From assembly GCF_014472415.1 (NCBI RefSeq), contig NZ_JACSZV010000038.1, forward strand, positions 1-64,000: DNA of 64,000 bases. The letters are read 5' to 3'. Positions 35,428 through 49,100 of this stretch are shown here, one piece after another. The stretch is from Pseudomonas sp. N40(2020) (GTDB lineage Bacteria > Pseudomonadota > Gammaproteobacteria > Pseudomonadales > Pseudomonadaceae). Under the pieces are notes generated by a model. The model worked only from the letters and a program-made list of their open reading frames with translations, was not told the origin of the DNA and did not search any database. Position numbers and translations under genes: made by a program. Numbering within the stretch: the first letter of the stretch is position 1; each line of letters starts with the position of its first letter.

Positions 35428-36780
35428 TCAATTCATCCCAGGCAACTGGACCTTGGGCTTCACGTCGTTCTGCACAACGGATGCCAACGGTGCGACCACT
35501 CCCTGGCTTCTGAGCAACTCGCCCATGGTCGCCTTGATTCGGTATTGAGTAAATAACTGAATGTTTTTGATTTCAGCCAGACGCCGCGAAGCGGTGAACA
35601 ACTCGTTTTCGCTGTCGAGCAAGTCGAGCAAGGTACGTTCGCCGAGGCTGAACTGACGCTGGTAGGCGGTACGCACCGAGGTGCTGTGATCGACGTATTG
35701 CTGAGCGATTGGCACCTGGGCGTTAGCGTTGTTCAGGGCGTTCCAGGCCAGGCCCAGCTCTTCATTCAACTGACGCAGGGCGTTGTTGCGGATGTCCAGC
35801 GCCTGGTTTGACAGGTACGACTTGGATTCCAGATCAGCTTTGTTGCTACCGCCCGAATACAGGTTGAAGCGCATGCGCAACATGGCCTGCCATTCGTTGC
35901 TGTGGCCGTTCTGGCCGTCGAGATCGTTGTCGGCGGTGCGGCCCAGCTCGGCGTCGAAGCGTGGGTAGAACGTCGACTTGGCGGTTTGGTATTGCTTCTC
36001 TGCAGCAGCGATGTCGGACTCGGCCGAGCGCAGGATCGGGCTGTTTTCCAGCATTTGCGCGCGCGCTTCGTTGAGGTTGGCCGGCATCATCGCCATGAAC
36101 GGCGCCGGACGCTCCAATTGATCAGGCATCTGGCCGACGGCGCTGAGGAAGTTGGTCTCGGAGTCGGCGAGGTTGGTCTGCTCGGTGATCAGGTTGTTGC
36201 GGGCCTGAGCCATCCGCGCTTCGGCCTGATCGAGGTCGGCGCCACTGCCCACGCCACGCTGGGTACGCAGCTGAATCTGGTCATAAATGCGCTGGTGGCT
36301 CTTGAGGTTTTCTTCAGCCAGTCGCACGAATTCGCGGCGGGTCAGCACATCCAGATAAACCTGGGCCACGGTTAACGCAGTGCGCTCCGAGGTGCCCAGC
36401 AGCGAGTAAGCGCGGGAGTTAACGTTGGCTTGTTGACGCCCGACTTCACTGGAGGTCGCAAAACCGTCAAAGACCATTTGCGAAAGACGTAAACTTGACT
36501 CGCTGCGGTTCAGGGTTTCCCAATGATTGCCGCCACCGTTGGCGCGGGTGGTTACGCTGTCGGTGCCTTCACGGCCATAACCGCCCAGCAGATCGACCTT
36601 GGGCAGGTATCCCCCCTTCGCTGCCTTTAATTGATAATCCGCAGCTAAACGACTGTTGACCCCTGCCTGGATTTCCGGATGGACATCCAATGCCTGTTGC
36701 ATGGCTTCTGGTAAGGATTGTGCTTGTGCGAAAGACGCGGCGAGAGCGAAGGGTAGAGCCTTGAACAAATGCGAACGCAT
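35428..36780 (-). CDS. lapE: LapE, TolC-like outer-membrane channel for LapA
   Basis: The product has 450 residues with a Sec signal peptide (cleavage after ASFAQA). TolC-type repeats are clear: SLPEAMQQALDVHPEIQAGV at the mature N-terminus, and VYLDVLTRREFVRLAEENLK, then YQRQFSLGERTLLDLLDSEN in the second half. The FSLGERTLLDLLDSENELF segment is diagnostic of TolC proteins of adhesin-exporting systems. As well as exporting LapA, the channel holds the retention module of the adhesin. It is first in lapEBC and divergent from lapA with 360 bp between. Confidence 0.93.
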   Translation of the reverse strand: MRSHLFKALPFALAASFAQAQSLPEAMQQALDVHPEIQAGVNSRLAADYQLKAAKGGYLPKVDLLGGYGREGTDSVTTRANGGGNHWETLNRSESSLRLSQMVFDGFATSSEVGRQQANVNSRAYSLLGTSERTALTVAQVYLDVLTRREFVRLAEENLKSHQRIYDQIQLRTQRGVGSGADLDQAEARMAQARNNLITEQTNLADSETNFLSAVGQMPDQLERPAPFMAMMPANLNEARAQMLENSPILRSAESDIAAAEKQYQTAKSTFYPRFDAELGRTADNDLDGQNGHSNEWQAMLRMRFNLYSGGSNKADLESKSYLSNQALDIRNNALRQLNEELGLAWNALNNANAQVPIAQQYVDHSTSVRTAYQRQFSLGERTLLDLLDSENELFTASRRLAEIKNIQLFTQYRIKATMGELLRSQGVVAPLASVVQNDVKPKVQLPGMN

Positions 36781-37140
36781 GGTAACGATTTCCCAGAACT
36801 ACTTGTCTTGAATCACAGCTAAACGTGCTGCTGCGTCGGATGATTGGCAACCGGATTGACCGTATGTCGGAAAGTTCGAAACAGGAACTGGATCACACGC
36901 AAAAGGACAGGTCGCCGCGGAAATATCAATGTGACATTAGTGGGGCGATTGTTTAGGATGGCACCCATAAGGTCAATAGTTTGGCATAAAGTTAATCGCG
37001 AAAGAATATAGCCAAATTATTGACGAACGCATGCGTCAAAACTTGTTTAGCAAATTTTTAAAGTACGTCCAGACTGAATCGGCATCCATGCCATCAGGTC
37101 CATGGAAGTCAACTGAACGTGACACCCCGGAGAGTCTTCA
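36781..37140. promoter_or_regulatory. Divergent lapE/lapA regulatory region with two FleQ-like sites
   Basis: This 360-bp AT-rich gap contains GTCAATAGTTTGGC (36972-36985) and GCCAAATTATTGAC (37011-37024). The two are inverted copies, 13 of 14 bases alike, 25 bp apart. Each matches 10 of the 12 defined bases of GTCAATNNATTGAC, the FleQ-box consensus as I recall it. FleQ is a c-di-GMP-responsive activator/repressor known to control lap genes in pseudomonads. The second site overlaps TTGACG, a candidate lapA -35 element. A 10-bp palindrome (ACGCATGCGT, 37027-37036) follows. lapA has GGAGA eight bases before its ATG. Confidence 0.6.
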
Positions 37141-40100
37141 ATGAGCAGTGTTGTTGCCATCGTCAAAAGCATTGTCGGTCAGGTATTCGTGGTGTCCCCA
37201 GAGGGCGTACGTCGCGTACTCGTTGAAGGCGACCGACTGTTTGTCGGCGATCAGATCGACACCGGTCTGTCGGGCGCCGTATCGCTGGAACTGGCTGATG
37301 GCCGCACCCTGGATCTGGGCCGTGAAACCCAGTGGAGCGCCAACGCGCCCGACTCCAGCACTGACCTGGCCGAAGCCACCGCGCAGGCGGCGCCGTCGGT
37401 AGAAGAACTGCAGCAAGCCATCGCTGCGGGCGTCGACCCGACTACCGCACTTGAAGCCACCGCTGCCGGCGCAACCGCCGCAGGTACGGGCGGCGCGGCG
37501 GGTGGCGGTCACAGCTTCGTGATGCTCGATGCCACGGCGGGCCGCGTTGATCCGACCATTGGTTTCCCTACGGCGGGCATCAACGCTGCGGGCCAAATTG
37601 CGCAAGACATCACTGGCGGCCAGACCACCGACACCACCACCAACGCCCTGCGTGAGTCGACCCTGAGCCTCAGCGCCACGCCGACCATCACCGAAGCCGG
37701 CGGCGTGCTGGTGTACACCGCGACCCTGACCCAGGCGCCGCTGACCGACCTGACCATCACCCTGTCCAACGGCGCGGTGATCGTGATCCCGGCCGGTTCC
37801 ACCACCGGCACCGTCAACGTGCCATTGGCGCCGAACGACACCGTTTATAACGACCCGACCCAGATCGACGTGACCGTCACCGGCACCACTGGCGGCAACG
37901 GCATCACTGTGACCCCGCCAACCACCCCGGCCACGACTCAGGTCACCGACACCCTCGACACCACCACCGTCACCCTGACGGCCGGCCCGAGCGTTACCGA
38001 AGGCGGGCAGATCACCTACACCGCGACCCTGACCAACCCGGCGCAAACCCCGGTGACCGTCACCCTGTCGAACGGTTCGACCATTACCATCGGCGCCGGC
38101 CAGACCACCGGCACCGTCAACGTGCCGACCCCGGCCAACGACGTCTATAACAACGGCAGCACCGTCACCACCACTATCACTGGTGCCACGGGCGGCAACT
38201 TCGAAAACCTGGTGCCGAACCCGACACCGGCGGTGACCACCATCACCGATTCGATCGATAACACCGGCCTGACCCTGACCGCCACCGGCAGCGTCGTCGA
38301 GGGCGGCCAGATCACCTACACCGCGACCCTGACCAACCCGGCGCAAACCCCGGTCACCGTCACCCTGTCGAACGGTTCGACCATCACCATTGGCGCGGGC
38401 CAGACTACCGGCACCGTCAACGTGCCGACCGCGCCAAACGACGTCTACAACAATGGCGGCACCGTCAGCACGACGATTACCGGCGCCACAGGTGGCAACT
38501 TCGAAAACCTGGTGCCGAACACCACGCCAGCGACCACCACCGTTACCGATTCGATCGACACCACCAGCGTCAGCCTCACCGCGACCGGCACCGTCGTCGA
38601 AGGTGGCCAGATCACCTACACCGCGACCCTGAGCAACGCTGCGCAAACGCCGGTCACCATTACTCTGTCGAACGGCTCGACCATCACCATTGAAGCCGGC
38701 AAAACCAGCGGCAGCGTCAACGTGCCGACTGCGGCCAACGACGTCTACAACAATGGCAGCACCGTCAGCACCACCATCACCGGCGCTACCGGTGGCAACT
38801 TTGAAAATCTGGTGCCGAACCCGACGCCAGCGACCACCACCATTACCGACTCCGTCGACACCACTAATCTGTCGCTGAGCGCGACCGGTTCTGTGGCTGA
38901 AGGCGGTTCGATCGTTTACACCGCGACCCTGACCAACGCCGCGCAAACCCCGGTGACCGTGACCCTGAGCAATGGCTCGGTGATCACCATTGAAGCGGGC
39001 AAGACCACCGGCACCGTGACCGTTCCGGCGCCAGCCGATGACGTCTATAAAGACGCCGGCAAAGTTGAAGTGACGATCAAGGACGCCACCGGCGGCAACT
39101 TCGAGAACCTCGTTCCGAGCACCATCCCAGCCGTAACCGAAGTGACCGATACCATCGACACTTCGACCGTCAAACTGAGCGCCGATACGTCGGTGGCTGA
39201 AGGCGGCACCGTCACTTACACGGCCACCGTTGGCGCGCCAGTGACCGGTTCGCCGGTCGTGGTGACGCTGGCCAATGGTCAAAGCATCACCATCGAAGTC
39301 GGTAAAACCACCGGCACCGTGACCTTCACCGCGCCAAACGATGCGTTGACCGGTAATGCACCGCTGAGCAACTCGATCACTGGCGTGTCTGGCGGCAACT
39401 ACGAAGATCTCGTGGCCGACAAGACCCCGGTTTCGACCACCGTCACCGATACCGTCGACACCACCAATCTGTCCCTGAGCGCGACTGGTTCCGTGGCTGA
39501 AGGCGGTTCGATCGTTTACACCGCGACGCTCACCAACGCTGCCGGTTCGCCGGTTACCGTGACGCTGAGCAACGGCTCGGTGATCACCATCGAAGCGGGC
39601 AAAACCACGGGCACCGTGACCGTTCCGGCGCCTGCCGATGACGTCTATAAAGACGCCGGCAAAGTAGAAGTGACCATCGACAAGGCCACTGGCGGCAACT
39701 TCGAGAACCTGGTTCCGAGCACCACGCCTGCCGTGACCGAAGTGACCGATACCATCGACACTTCGACCGTCAAACTGACTGCAGACACCTCGGTTGCTGA
39801 AGGCGGCACCGTCACCTACACCGCCACCGTTGGCGCGCCGGTTACCGGTTCACCGGTTGTGGTGACCTTGGCCAACGGCCAGAACATCATCATCGAAGTG
39901 GGTAAAACCACCGGCACCGTGACCTTCACTGCGCCGAATGATGCGCTGGTTGGACAGGCCCCGGTGACCAATGCAATCACCAACGTGACGGGCGGCAATT
40001 ACGAGAATCTCGTTGCCGACAAGACGCCAGTCAGCACCACGGTGACTGACACCACCGACACCACCAATCTGTCGCTGAGCGCTACCGGCTCCGTGGCTGA

Positions 40101-43100
40101 AGGTGGCCAGATTACTTACACCGCGACCTTGACCAACGCCGCTGGTTCGCCAGTCACCGTGACCCTGAGCAACGGCTCAGTCATCACCATCGAGGCGGGC
40201 AAAACCACCGGCACCGTGACCGTTCCGGCACCTGCCGATGACGTCTATAAAGACGCCGGCAAAGTCGAAGTGACCATCAAGGACGCCACTGGCGGCAACT
40301 TCGAGAATCTGGTGCCAAGCACCGTTCCGGCCGTCACCGACGTCACAGACACCATCGACACCTCGACGGTAAAACTGAGCGCTACCGAAACTGCCGCTGA
40401 AGGTGGCACCGTCACCTATACCGCCACTGTGGGCGCGCCAGTGACCGGTTCGCCAGTGACTGTCACCCTGGCCAACGGTCAGAACATCACCATCGAAGTC
40501 GGCAAAACCACAGGCACCGTCACCACCACCGCACCGAACGATGCGTTGACTGGCCAAGCCCCACTGACCAACTCGATCACCAACGTCAGCGGCGGCAACT
40601 ACGAAAACCTCGTGGCCGACAAGACGCCGGTTTCGACCAACGTCACCGACACCGTCGACACCACCAATCTGTCCCTCAGCGCCACCGGTTCCGTGGCCGA
40701 GGGCGGTTCGATTGTTTACACCGCGACGCTGACCAACGCCGCCGGCTCGCCGGTGACCGTGACCTTGAGCAACGGCTCGGTCATCACCATCGAAGCGGGC
40801 AAAACCACTGGCACCGTGACCGTTCCGGCGCCTGCCGATGACGTCTACAAAGACGCCGGTAAAGTTGAAGTGACCATCAAGGACGCCACGGGCGGCAACT
40901 TCGAGAATCTGGTGCCAAGCACCGTTCCAGCCGTCACCGACGTCACAGACACCATCGACACCTCGACGGTAAAACTGAGCGCTACCGAAACTGCCGCTGA
41001 AGGTGGCACCGTCACCTACACCGCGACTGTTGGCGCGCCGGTGACCGGTTCGCCCGTCGTGGTGACCCTGGCCAACGGCCAGAACATCACCATCGAAGTC
41101 GGCAAGACCTCCGGCACCGTCACCACCACTGCACCGAACGACGTATTGGCCGGTCATGCACCGCTGACCAACTCGATCACCAACGTCAGCGGCGGCAACT
41201 ACGAAAACCTCGTGGCCGACAAAACCCCGGTCAGCACCACCGTCACCGACACCGTCGACACCACCACTGTTTCGCTGACCGCCACCGGCAACGTCAACGA
41301 AGGCGGGCAGATCGTCTACACCGCTACGCTGACCAACCCGGCCGGCACCCCGGTGACCGTGACCCTGAGCAACGGCTCGACCATCACCATCGAAGCTGGC
41401 AAGACCACCGGCACCGTAACCGTTCCGGCGCCAGCCGATGACGTCTACAAAGATGCCGGCAAAGTCGAAGTGACGATCAAAGAGACCACGGGCGGCAATT
41501 TCGAAAACCTGGTGGCCAATCCGACGCCAGCGGTGACCAACGTCGCCGACACCGTCAACACCACGCACCTCACCCTCAGCGCTGAAAGCTATGTGCTCGA
41601 AGGCACATCGATCACCTACACCGCGACCCTGACCAACGCCGCGCAAACCCCGGTGACCGTCAACCTGAGCAATGGCCAGACCATCACCATCGAGGCTGGT
41701 AAAATCAGCGGTTCGGTGACCATCGCGGCGCCGAGCGATGACGTCTACAAAGACGTCAGCAAGCTCACCGTGACCATGACCGATGCCACTGGCGGCAACT
41801 TCGAGAAGCTCGACGTCAGCAAGACCCCGGTCAGCACCACCGTCAATGACACCGTCGACAAGACCACATTGACCCTGAGCGCCAGCGACACCGTCAGCGA
41901 AGGTGGCCAGATCACCTACACCGCGACCCTGAGCAATCCGGCCGGCACCGCCATGACCGTGACCCTGGCCAACGGCGCGGTGATCAACATCGCTGCCGGC
42001 GCCACTAGCGGCTCGGTGAACTTCGCAGCGCCGGCGAACACCCCGTACATCGACGGCGGCAAGGTGCAGACCGCGATTGCCAGCCACAGCGGCGGCAACT
42101 TCGAGCAGGTCGATGCCAACCGCTCGGCGGTGGTTACCACCGTCACCGACACGGTCGACACCACCAATATCAGCCTGAGCGCCACCGGTTCGGTCGCCGA
42201 GGGCGGTTCGATTATCTACACCGCGACCCTGACCAATGCCGCCGGCACGGCCATGACCGTGACCCTGAGCAACGGCGCGGTGATCAACATCGCCAAAGGC
42301 GCGACTACCGGCACCGCCACCGTCGCGGCCCCGGCCGATGACGTGTACAAGGACGCCGGCAAAGTCGACGCCAGCATCACCAAGACTACCGGTGGCAACT
42401 TCGAAAACCTGGTCGTCGACAAGACACCAGCGGTGACCAACGTCACCGACACCATCGACAACAGCACCGTCTCGCTGACCGCCACCGCCGGCACCGTTGA
42501 AGGTGGCGTGGTGGTTTACACCGCATCCGTGACTGCTCCGGTGACCGGTTCGCCGGTTGTCGTGACCCTGTCCAACGGCCAGACCATCACTATCCCGGTC
42601 GGCGCCAGCAGCGGCAGCGTCAACTTCACTGCGCCGAACGATGCACTGGCCGGCGGCAACACGCTGAGCGTGAAGATCGACAACGCCAGCGGCGGCAATT
42701 ACGAGAATCTGGTTGCCGACAAGACCCCGGCCGTGACCTCGGTGACCGACACCGTCGACACCACTAACCTGTCGCTGAGTGCGACCGGCTCCGTGGCCGA
42801 GGGCGGTTCGATTGTTTACACCGCGACACTGACCAACCCGGCCGGCACGCCGGTAACCGTGACGCTTTCGAACGGCTCGGTGATCACCATCGAGGCGGGT
42901 AAAACCACTGGCACCGTGACTGTTCCTGCGCCTGCCGATGACGTCTATAAAGACGCCGGCAAAGTCGAAGTCACCATCAAAGAAGCTACTGGCGGCAACT
43001 TCGAGAATCTGGTTCCAAGCACCACGCCAGCCGTGACCAACGTCACTGACACCATCGACACCTCGACCGTCAAACTGACCGCTACCGAGTCTGCGGCGGA

Positions 43101-46100
43101 AGGTGGCACCGTCACTTACACCGCGACTGTCGGCGCGCCAGTCACCGGTTCGCCGGTTGTCGTGACCCTGGCCAACGGTCAGAACATCACCATCGAAGTC
43201 GGCAAAACCACGGGCACCGTGACCTTCACGGCGCCGAACGATGCATTGACCGGCAATGCGCCGCTGACCAACGCGATCACCGGCGTGACTGGTGGCAACT
43301 ACGAAAACCTCGTGGCCGACAAAACCCCGGTCAGCACCACCGTGACCGACACCACCGACACCACTAACCTGTCGCTCAGCGCTACCGGTTCGGTGAATGA
43401 AGGCGGCCAGATCACCTACACCGCGACCCTCACCAACGCTGCCGGCACGCCAGTGACCGTGACGCTGAGCAACGGCGCCGTGATCACCATCGAGGCCGGT
43501 AAAACTACCGGCACCGTGACTGTTGCTGCGCCAGCCGATGACGTCTACAAAGATGCCGGTAAAGTCGAAGCGACTATTTCCACTGCTACCGGCGGCAACT
43601 TCGAGAATCTGGTGCCGAGCACTGTGCCGGCGGTGACCACCGTCAACGACACCATCGACACCTCCACCGTATCGCTGACCGCCACCACGAACGTCGCCGA
43701 AGGCGAAACCGTGGTCTACACCGCGACCGTGACCGCGCCAGTGACCGGCTCGCCAGTCGTGGTGACGCTGTCCAACGGCCAGACCATCACCATCGCGGTC
43801 GGCGAAACCAGTGGCACCGTGAACTTCGTCGCGCCGAACAGCCCACTGGCGGGCGGCAGCTCCCTGAGCGTGACCATCGACGGCGCCACTGGCGGCAACT
43901 ACGAAAAACTGGCGGTCGACGGCAAGTCCGCCGACACCACCGTGTCGGACACCACCGACACCACCAACCTGAACCTGACCGCGACCGACTCGGTGGCTGA
44001 AGGCGGTTCGATCGTTTACACCGCAACGCTGACCAACCCGGCAGGCACGCCGGTAACCGTGACGCTTTCCAATGGCGCCGTGATCACCATCGAGGCCGGT
44101 AAAACCACTGGCACCGTGACAGTTCCTGCGCCAACCGATGACGTCTACAAAGACGCCGGCAAGGTCGAGGCGACCATTTCCACGGCAACCGGTGGCAACT
44201 TCGAGAACCTGGTGCCGAGCACTGTTCCAGCTGTCACCAACGTCACCGACACCATCGACACCACCACCGTCAAACTGACTGCGACCGAGTCGGCGGCTGA
44301 GGGTGGCAGCGTTACTTACACCGCGACCGTGGGTGCGCCAGTCACCGGTTCTCCGGTCACTGTGACCCTGGCTAACGGTCAGAACATCACCATCGAAGTC
44401 GGAAAAACCACCGGCACCGTGACCTACACTGCGCCGAACGATGCGTTGACGGGTCAGGCTCCACTCAGCAACTCGATCACTGGCGTGACTGGCGGCAACT
44501 ACGAAAACCTCGTTGCCGACAAAACCCCTGTTTCGACCACTGTTACCGACACTGTAGACACCACCAATCTGTCGCTCAGCGCTACAGGCTCCGTGGCCGA
44601 GGGCGGCTCGATCGTTTACACCGCCACGCTGACCAACGCTGCTGGTTCGCCAGTGACGGTGACCCTGAGCAACGGCTCGGTCATCACCATCGAGGCAGGC
44701 AAAACAACCGGCACCGTGACCGTTCCTGCGCCTGCCGATGACGTCTACAAAGACGCCGGTACCGTACAGGCAACCATCACCAACGCCACAGGCGGCAACT
44801 TCGAGAACCTGGTGCCGAGCACTGTTCCAGCCGTCACCAACGTCACCGACACCATCGATACGTCGACGGTCAAACTGACGGCCGATACGTCAGTGGCTGA
44901 AGGCGGTACTGTCACTTACACCGCGACGGTTGGCGCGCCAGTCACCGGTTCTCCGGTCACTGTTACCCTGGCTAACGGCCAGAACATCACCATCGAAGTC
45001 GGAAAAACCACCGGCACCGTGACCACCACTGCACCGAACGATGCACTGACCGGTCAGGCGCCGCTGACCAACTCGATCACCGGTGTAACCGGCGGCAATT
45101 ACGAGAATCTGGTGGCCGACAAGACCCCGATTTCGACCACGGTCACCGATACCGTCGAAACCACCAACCTGTCGCTCAGCGCAACTGGTACCGTGGCCGA
45201 GGGTGGTTCGATTGTTTACACCGCAACCCTGACCAACGCGGCCGGCTCGCCAGTCACCGTGACCCTGTCCAACGGCGCCGTGATCACCATTGAGGCCGGT
45301 AAAACCACCGGCACGGTGACTGTTCCTGCGCCAGCCGACGACGTTTACAAAGACGCCGGCAAAGTCGAAGCAACCATTTCGACCGCGACCGGTGGCAACT
45401 TCGAAAACCTGGTGCCGAGTACCGTACCGGCAGTGACCAACGTCACCGACACCATCGACACCACCACCGTCAAACTGACAGCGACAGAGTCGACTGCTGA
45501 GGGTGGCAACGTCACCTACACCGCGGCTGTCGGCGCGCCAGTCACTGGCTCGCCGGTCGTCGTAACCCTGGCAAACGGTCAGACGATCACCATTGGCGTT
45601 GGCCAGACCACCGGTACTGCGACCACCACGTCTTCAAACGACGCATTGACTGGCCACGCTCCGCTGACCAACTCGATCACTGACGTAACAGGTGGCAACT
45701 TCGAGAACCTGGTGGCCGACAAGACCCCGGTTTCGACCAATGTCACCGACACTGTCGACACCACCAATCTCTCGCTGAGCGCGACCGGTACCGTAGCCGA
45801 GGGCGGTTCGATTGTTTACACCGCAACCTTGACCAACGCCGCTGGCTCGCCAGTCACCGTGACCCTGTCCAACGGCGCTGTGATTACCATCGACGCCGGT
45901 AAAACCACTGGCACCGTGACTGTTCCTGCTCCATCGGATGACGTCTACAAAGACGCCGGTACCGTACAGGCGACGATCAGCAACGCCACCGGTGGCAACT
46001 TCGAAAACCTCGTGCCAAGCACGACGCCAGCCGTGACCAGCGTTACCGATACCATCGACACCACCACCGTGAAACTGACGGCAACGGCTACTGCGGCAGA

Positions 46101-49100
46101 GGGCGGCAACGTCGTCTACACCGCCACGGTCGGTGCTCCAGTGACTGGCTCGCCAGTTGTGGTAACGCTGGCCAACGGTCAGACCATCACCATTGGTGTC
46201 GGCCAGACCACTGGCACCGCGACCACCACCGCACCAAACGATGCGTTGACCGGTCATGCTCCACTGACCAACGCGATCACCAACGTGACTGGCGGCAACT
46301 ACGAAAACCTCGTGGCCGACAAAACGCCGGTTTCGACCACCGTCACCGACACCGTCGACACCACCAACCTGTCTCTGAGTGCTACAAACTCGGTTGCAGA
46401 GGGTGGCCAGATCACCTACACCGCGACTCTGACCAACGCCGCTGGCTCGCCAGTGACCGTGACCCTGAGCAACGGCTCGGTGATCACTATCGAAGCGGGT
46501 AAAACCACCGGCACCGTGACCGTTCCAGCGCCAACCGACGACGTCTACAAAGACGCTGGCACCGTTCAGGCCACGATCACCACCGCCACGGGTGGCAACT
46601 TCGAAAACCTGGTGCCGAGCACGACGCCGGCGGTGACCAGCGTTACCGATACCATCGACACCACCACCGTGAAACTGACGGCGACGGCTACTGCGGCAGA
46701 GGGCGGCAACGTCGTCTACACCGCAACCGTCGGTGCGCCAGTAACAGGTTCGCCTGTCGTCGTGACTCTGGCCAATGGTCAGAACATCACCATCGAAGTG
46801 GGCAAAACCACTGGCACCATCACCACGACTGCACCGAACGATGCGTTGACTGGCCACACTCCACTGACCAACTCGATCACCAACGTGACCGGCGGCAATT
46901 ACGAGAATCTCGTCGCCGACAAGACTCCGGTCAGCACCACCGTGACTGACACCGTCGACACCACCAATCTGTCGCTCAGCGCTACAGGCTCCGTGGCCGA
47001 GGGTGGCTCGATTGTCTACACCGCGACCCTGACCAACGCTGCTGGTTCGCCAGTGACCGTGACGCTGTCCAATGGCGCCGTCATCACGATTGATGCAGGC
47101 AAAACCACTGGCACTGTGACCGTTCCGGCACCAGCCGACGACGTCTACAAAGACGCTGGCAAGGTCGAAGCAACCATTTCCACGGCAACCGGTGGCAACT
47201 TCGAAAACCTGGTGCCGAGCACTGTTCCAGCTGTGACCAATGTCTCCGACACCATCGACACCACCACCGTCAAACTGTCGGCGACCGGTACAGCGGCTGA
47301 GGGCGGCAATGTCGTCTACACCGCCACCGTTGGCGCGCCAGTAACCGGCTCGCCTGTCGTCGTGACATTGGCCAATGGTCAGCAGATCACTATCGACATC
47401 GGCAAGACCACTGGCACCGTGACCACCACCGCACCGAACGATGTGTTGACCGGCCACACTCCACTGACCAACTCGATCACCAATGTCAGCGGCGGCAATT
47501 ACGAGAATCTTGTTGCCGACAAGACTCCGGTTTCGACTACCGTCACCGACACAGTCGACACCACCAACCTGTCGCTCAGCGCGACCGGCTCCGTGGCCGA
47601 GGGTGGCTCGATTGTCTACACCGCGACGCTGACCAACGCCGCTGGTTCCCCAGTGACCGTGACGCTGTCGAACGGCGCCGTGATCACTATCGACGCGGGC
47701 AAAACCACTGGCACCGTGACCGTTCCAGCACCAACTGACGACGTTTACAAAGACGCCGGCACCGTGCAGGCCACGATCAGCACCGCCACGGGTGGCAACT
47801 TCGAAAACCTCGTGCCGAGCACGACGCCAGCCGTGACCAGCGTCACCGATACCATCGACACCACCACCGTCAGACTGACCGCAACCGGTACAACGGCCGA
47901 GGGTGGCACTGTCACTTACACCGCCACTGTGGGCGCTCCAGTCACCGGCTCGCCAGTCACCGTGACCCTGGCCAACGGTCAGAACATCACTATCGAAGTC
48001 GGCAAAACCACTGGCACCGTAACCACCACCGCACCGAACGATGCGCTGACCGGCCACGCGCCGCTGACCAACTCGATCACCAACGTGACTGGCGGTAACT
48101 ACGAGAATCTCGTCGCCGACAAGACTCCGGTCAGCACCACCGTGACCGATACCGTCGACACCACCAACCTGACGCTGAGCGCCACGGGCACCGTGGCCGA
48201 AGGTGGACAGATCACCTACACCGCGACCCTGACCAACGCTGCTGGTTCGCCAGTGACCGTGACGCTGTCGAACGGCTCGGTGATCACCATCGAAGCGGGC
48301 AAAACCACGGGCACCGTGACCGTGCCGGCTCCGGCTGACGACGTCTACAAAGACGCCGGCACCGTGCAGGCGAGCATCACCGGCACCAGCGGCGGCGGCT
48401 TTGAAAACCTGGTAACCAGCAACACACCAGCCGTGACCAGCGTCACCGATACCGTCGACACCACCACGGTCAGCATCACCGGCAGCACTTCGGTGACCGA
48501 AGGCCAGACCGCCAGCTACACCGTCAGCCTGAACCATCCGGCGCAAACCGAAGTGACCCTGAAAATCGTCTACAGCGGTACCGCTGCCGACGGTTCGGAC
48601 TTCACTGGCGTGTACACCGTGAAAATCCCGGCAGGCGCCAGCAGCGCGCAGTTCAACGTCGCGACCATCAATGACAAGATCACCGAAGGTACCGAGAACT
48701 TCGTGGTCAAGATCGACTCGGCCACCGGTGGCAACTTCGAGAACCTCGCAGTCAGCGGCACCAATGGCAGCGTCAGCACCTCGATCATCGACAACGATGC
48801 GCCACCGGTCATTGATCTGGACGCCAACAACTCCAGCGGTGCAACCGGTGCCGACTACAAGGTGACCTTCACCGAAAACACTCCGGGCGCGGGTGTGTCG
48901 ATTGCCGACACCGATATCAGAATCACCGACCCGGACAGCACCATGCTGACTGGCGCGACTGTGGTGCTGACCAACCGTCAGGACGGCGATGCGCTGAACC
49001 TGGGCAACAGCGTCAATGGCATCACCATCAATGCCAACAGCACCAACGGCACGGTGACCCTGACCCTGTCGGGCAACGCGACACTGGCCGACTACATGCA

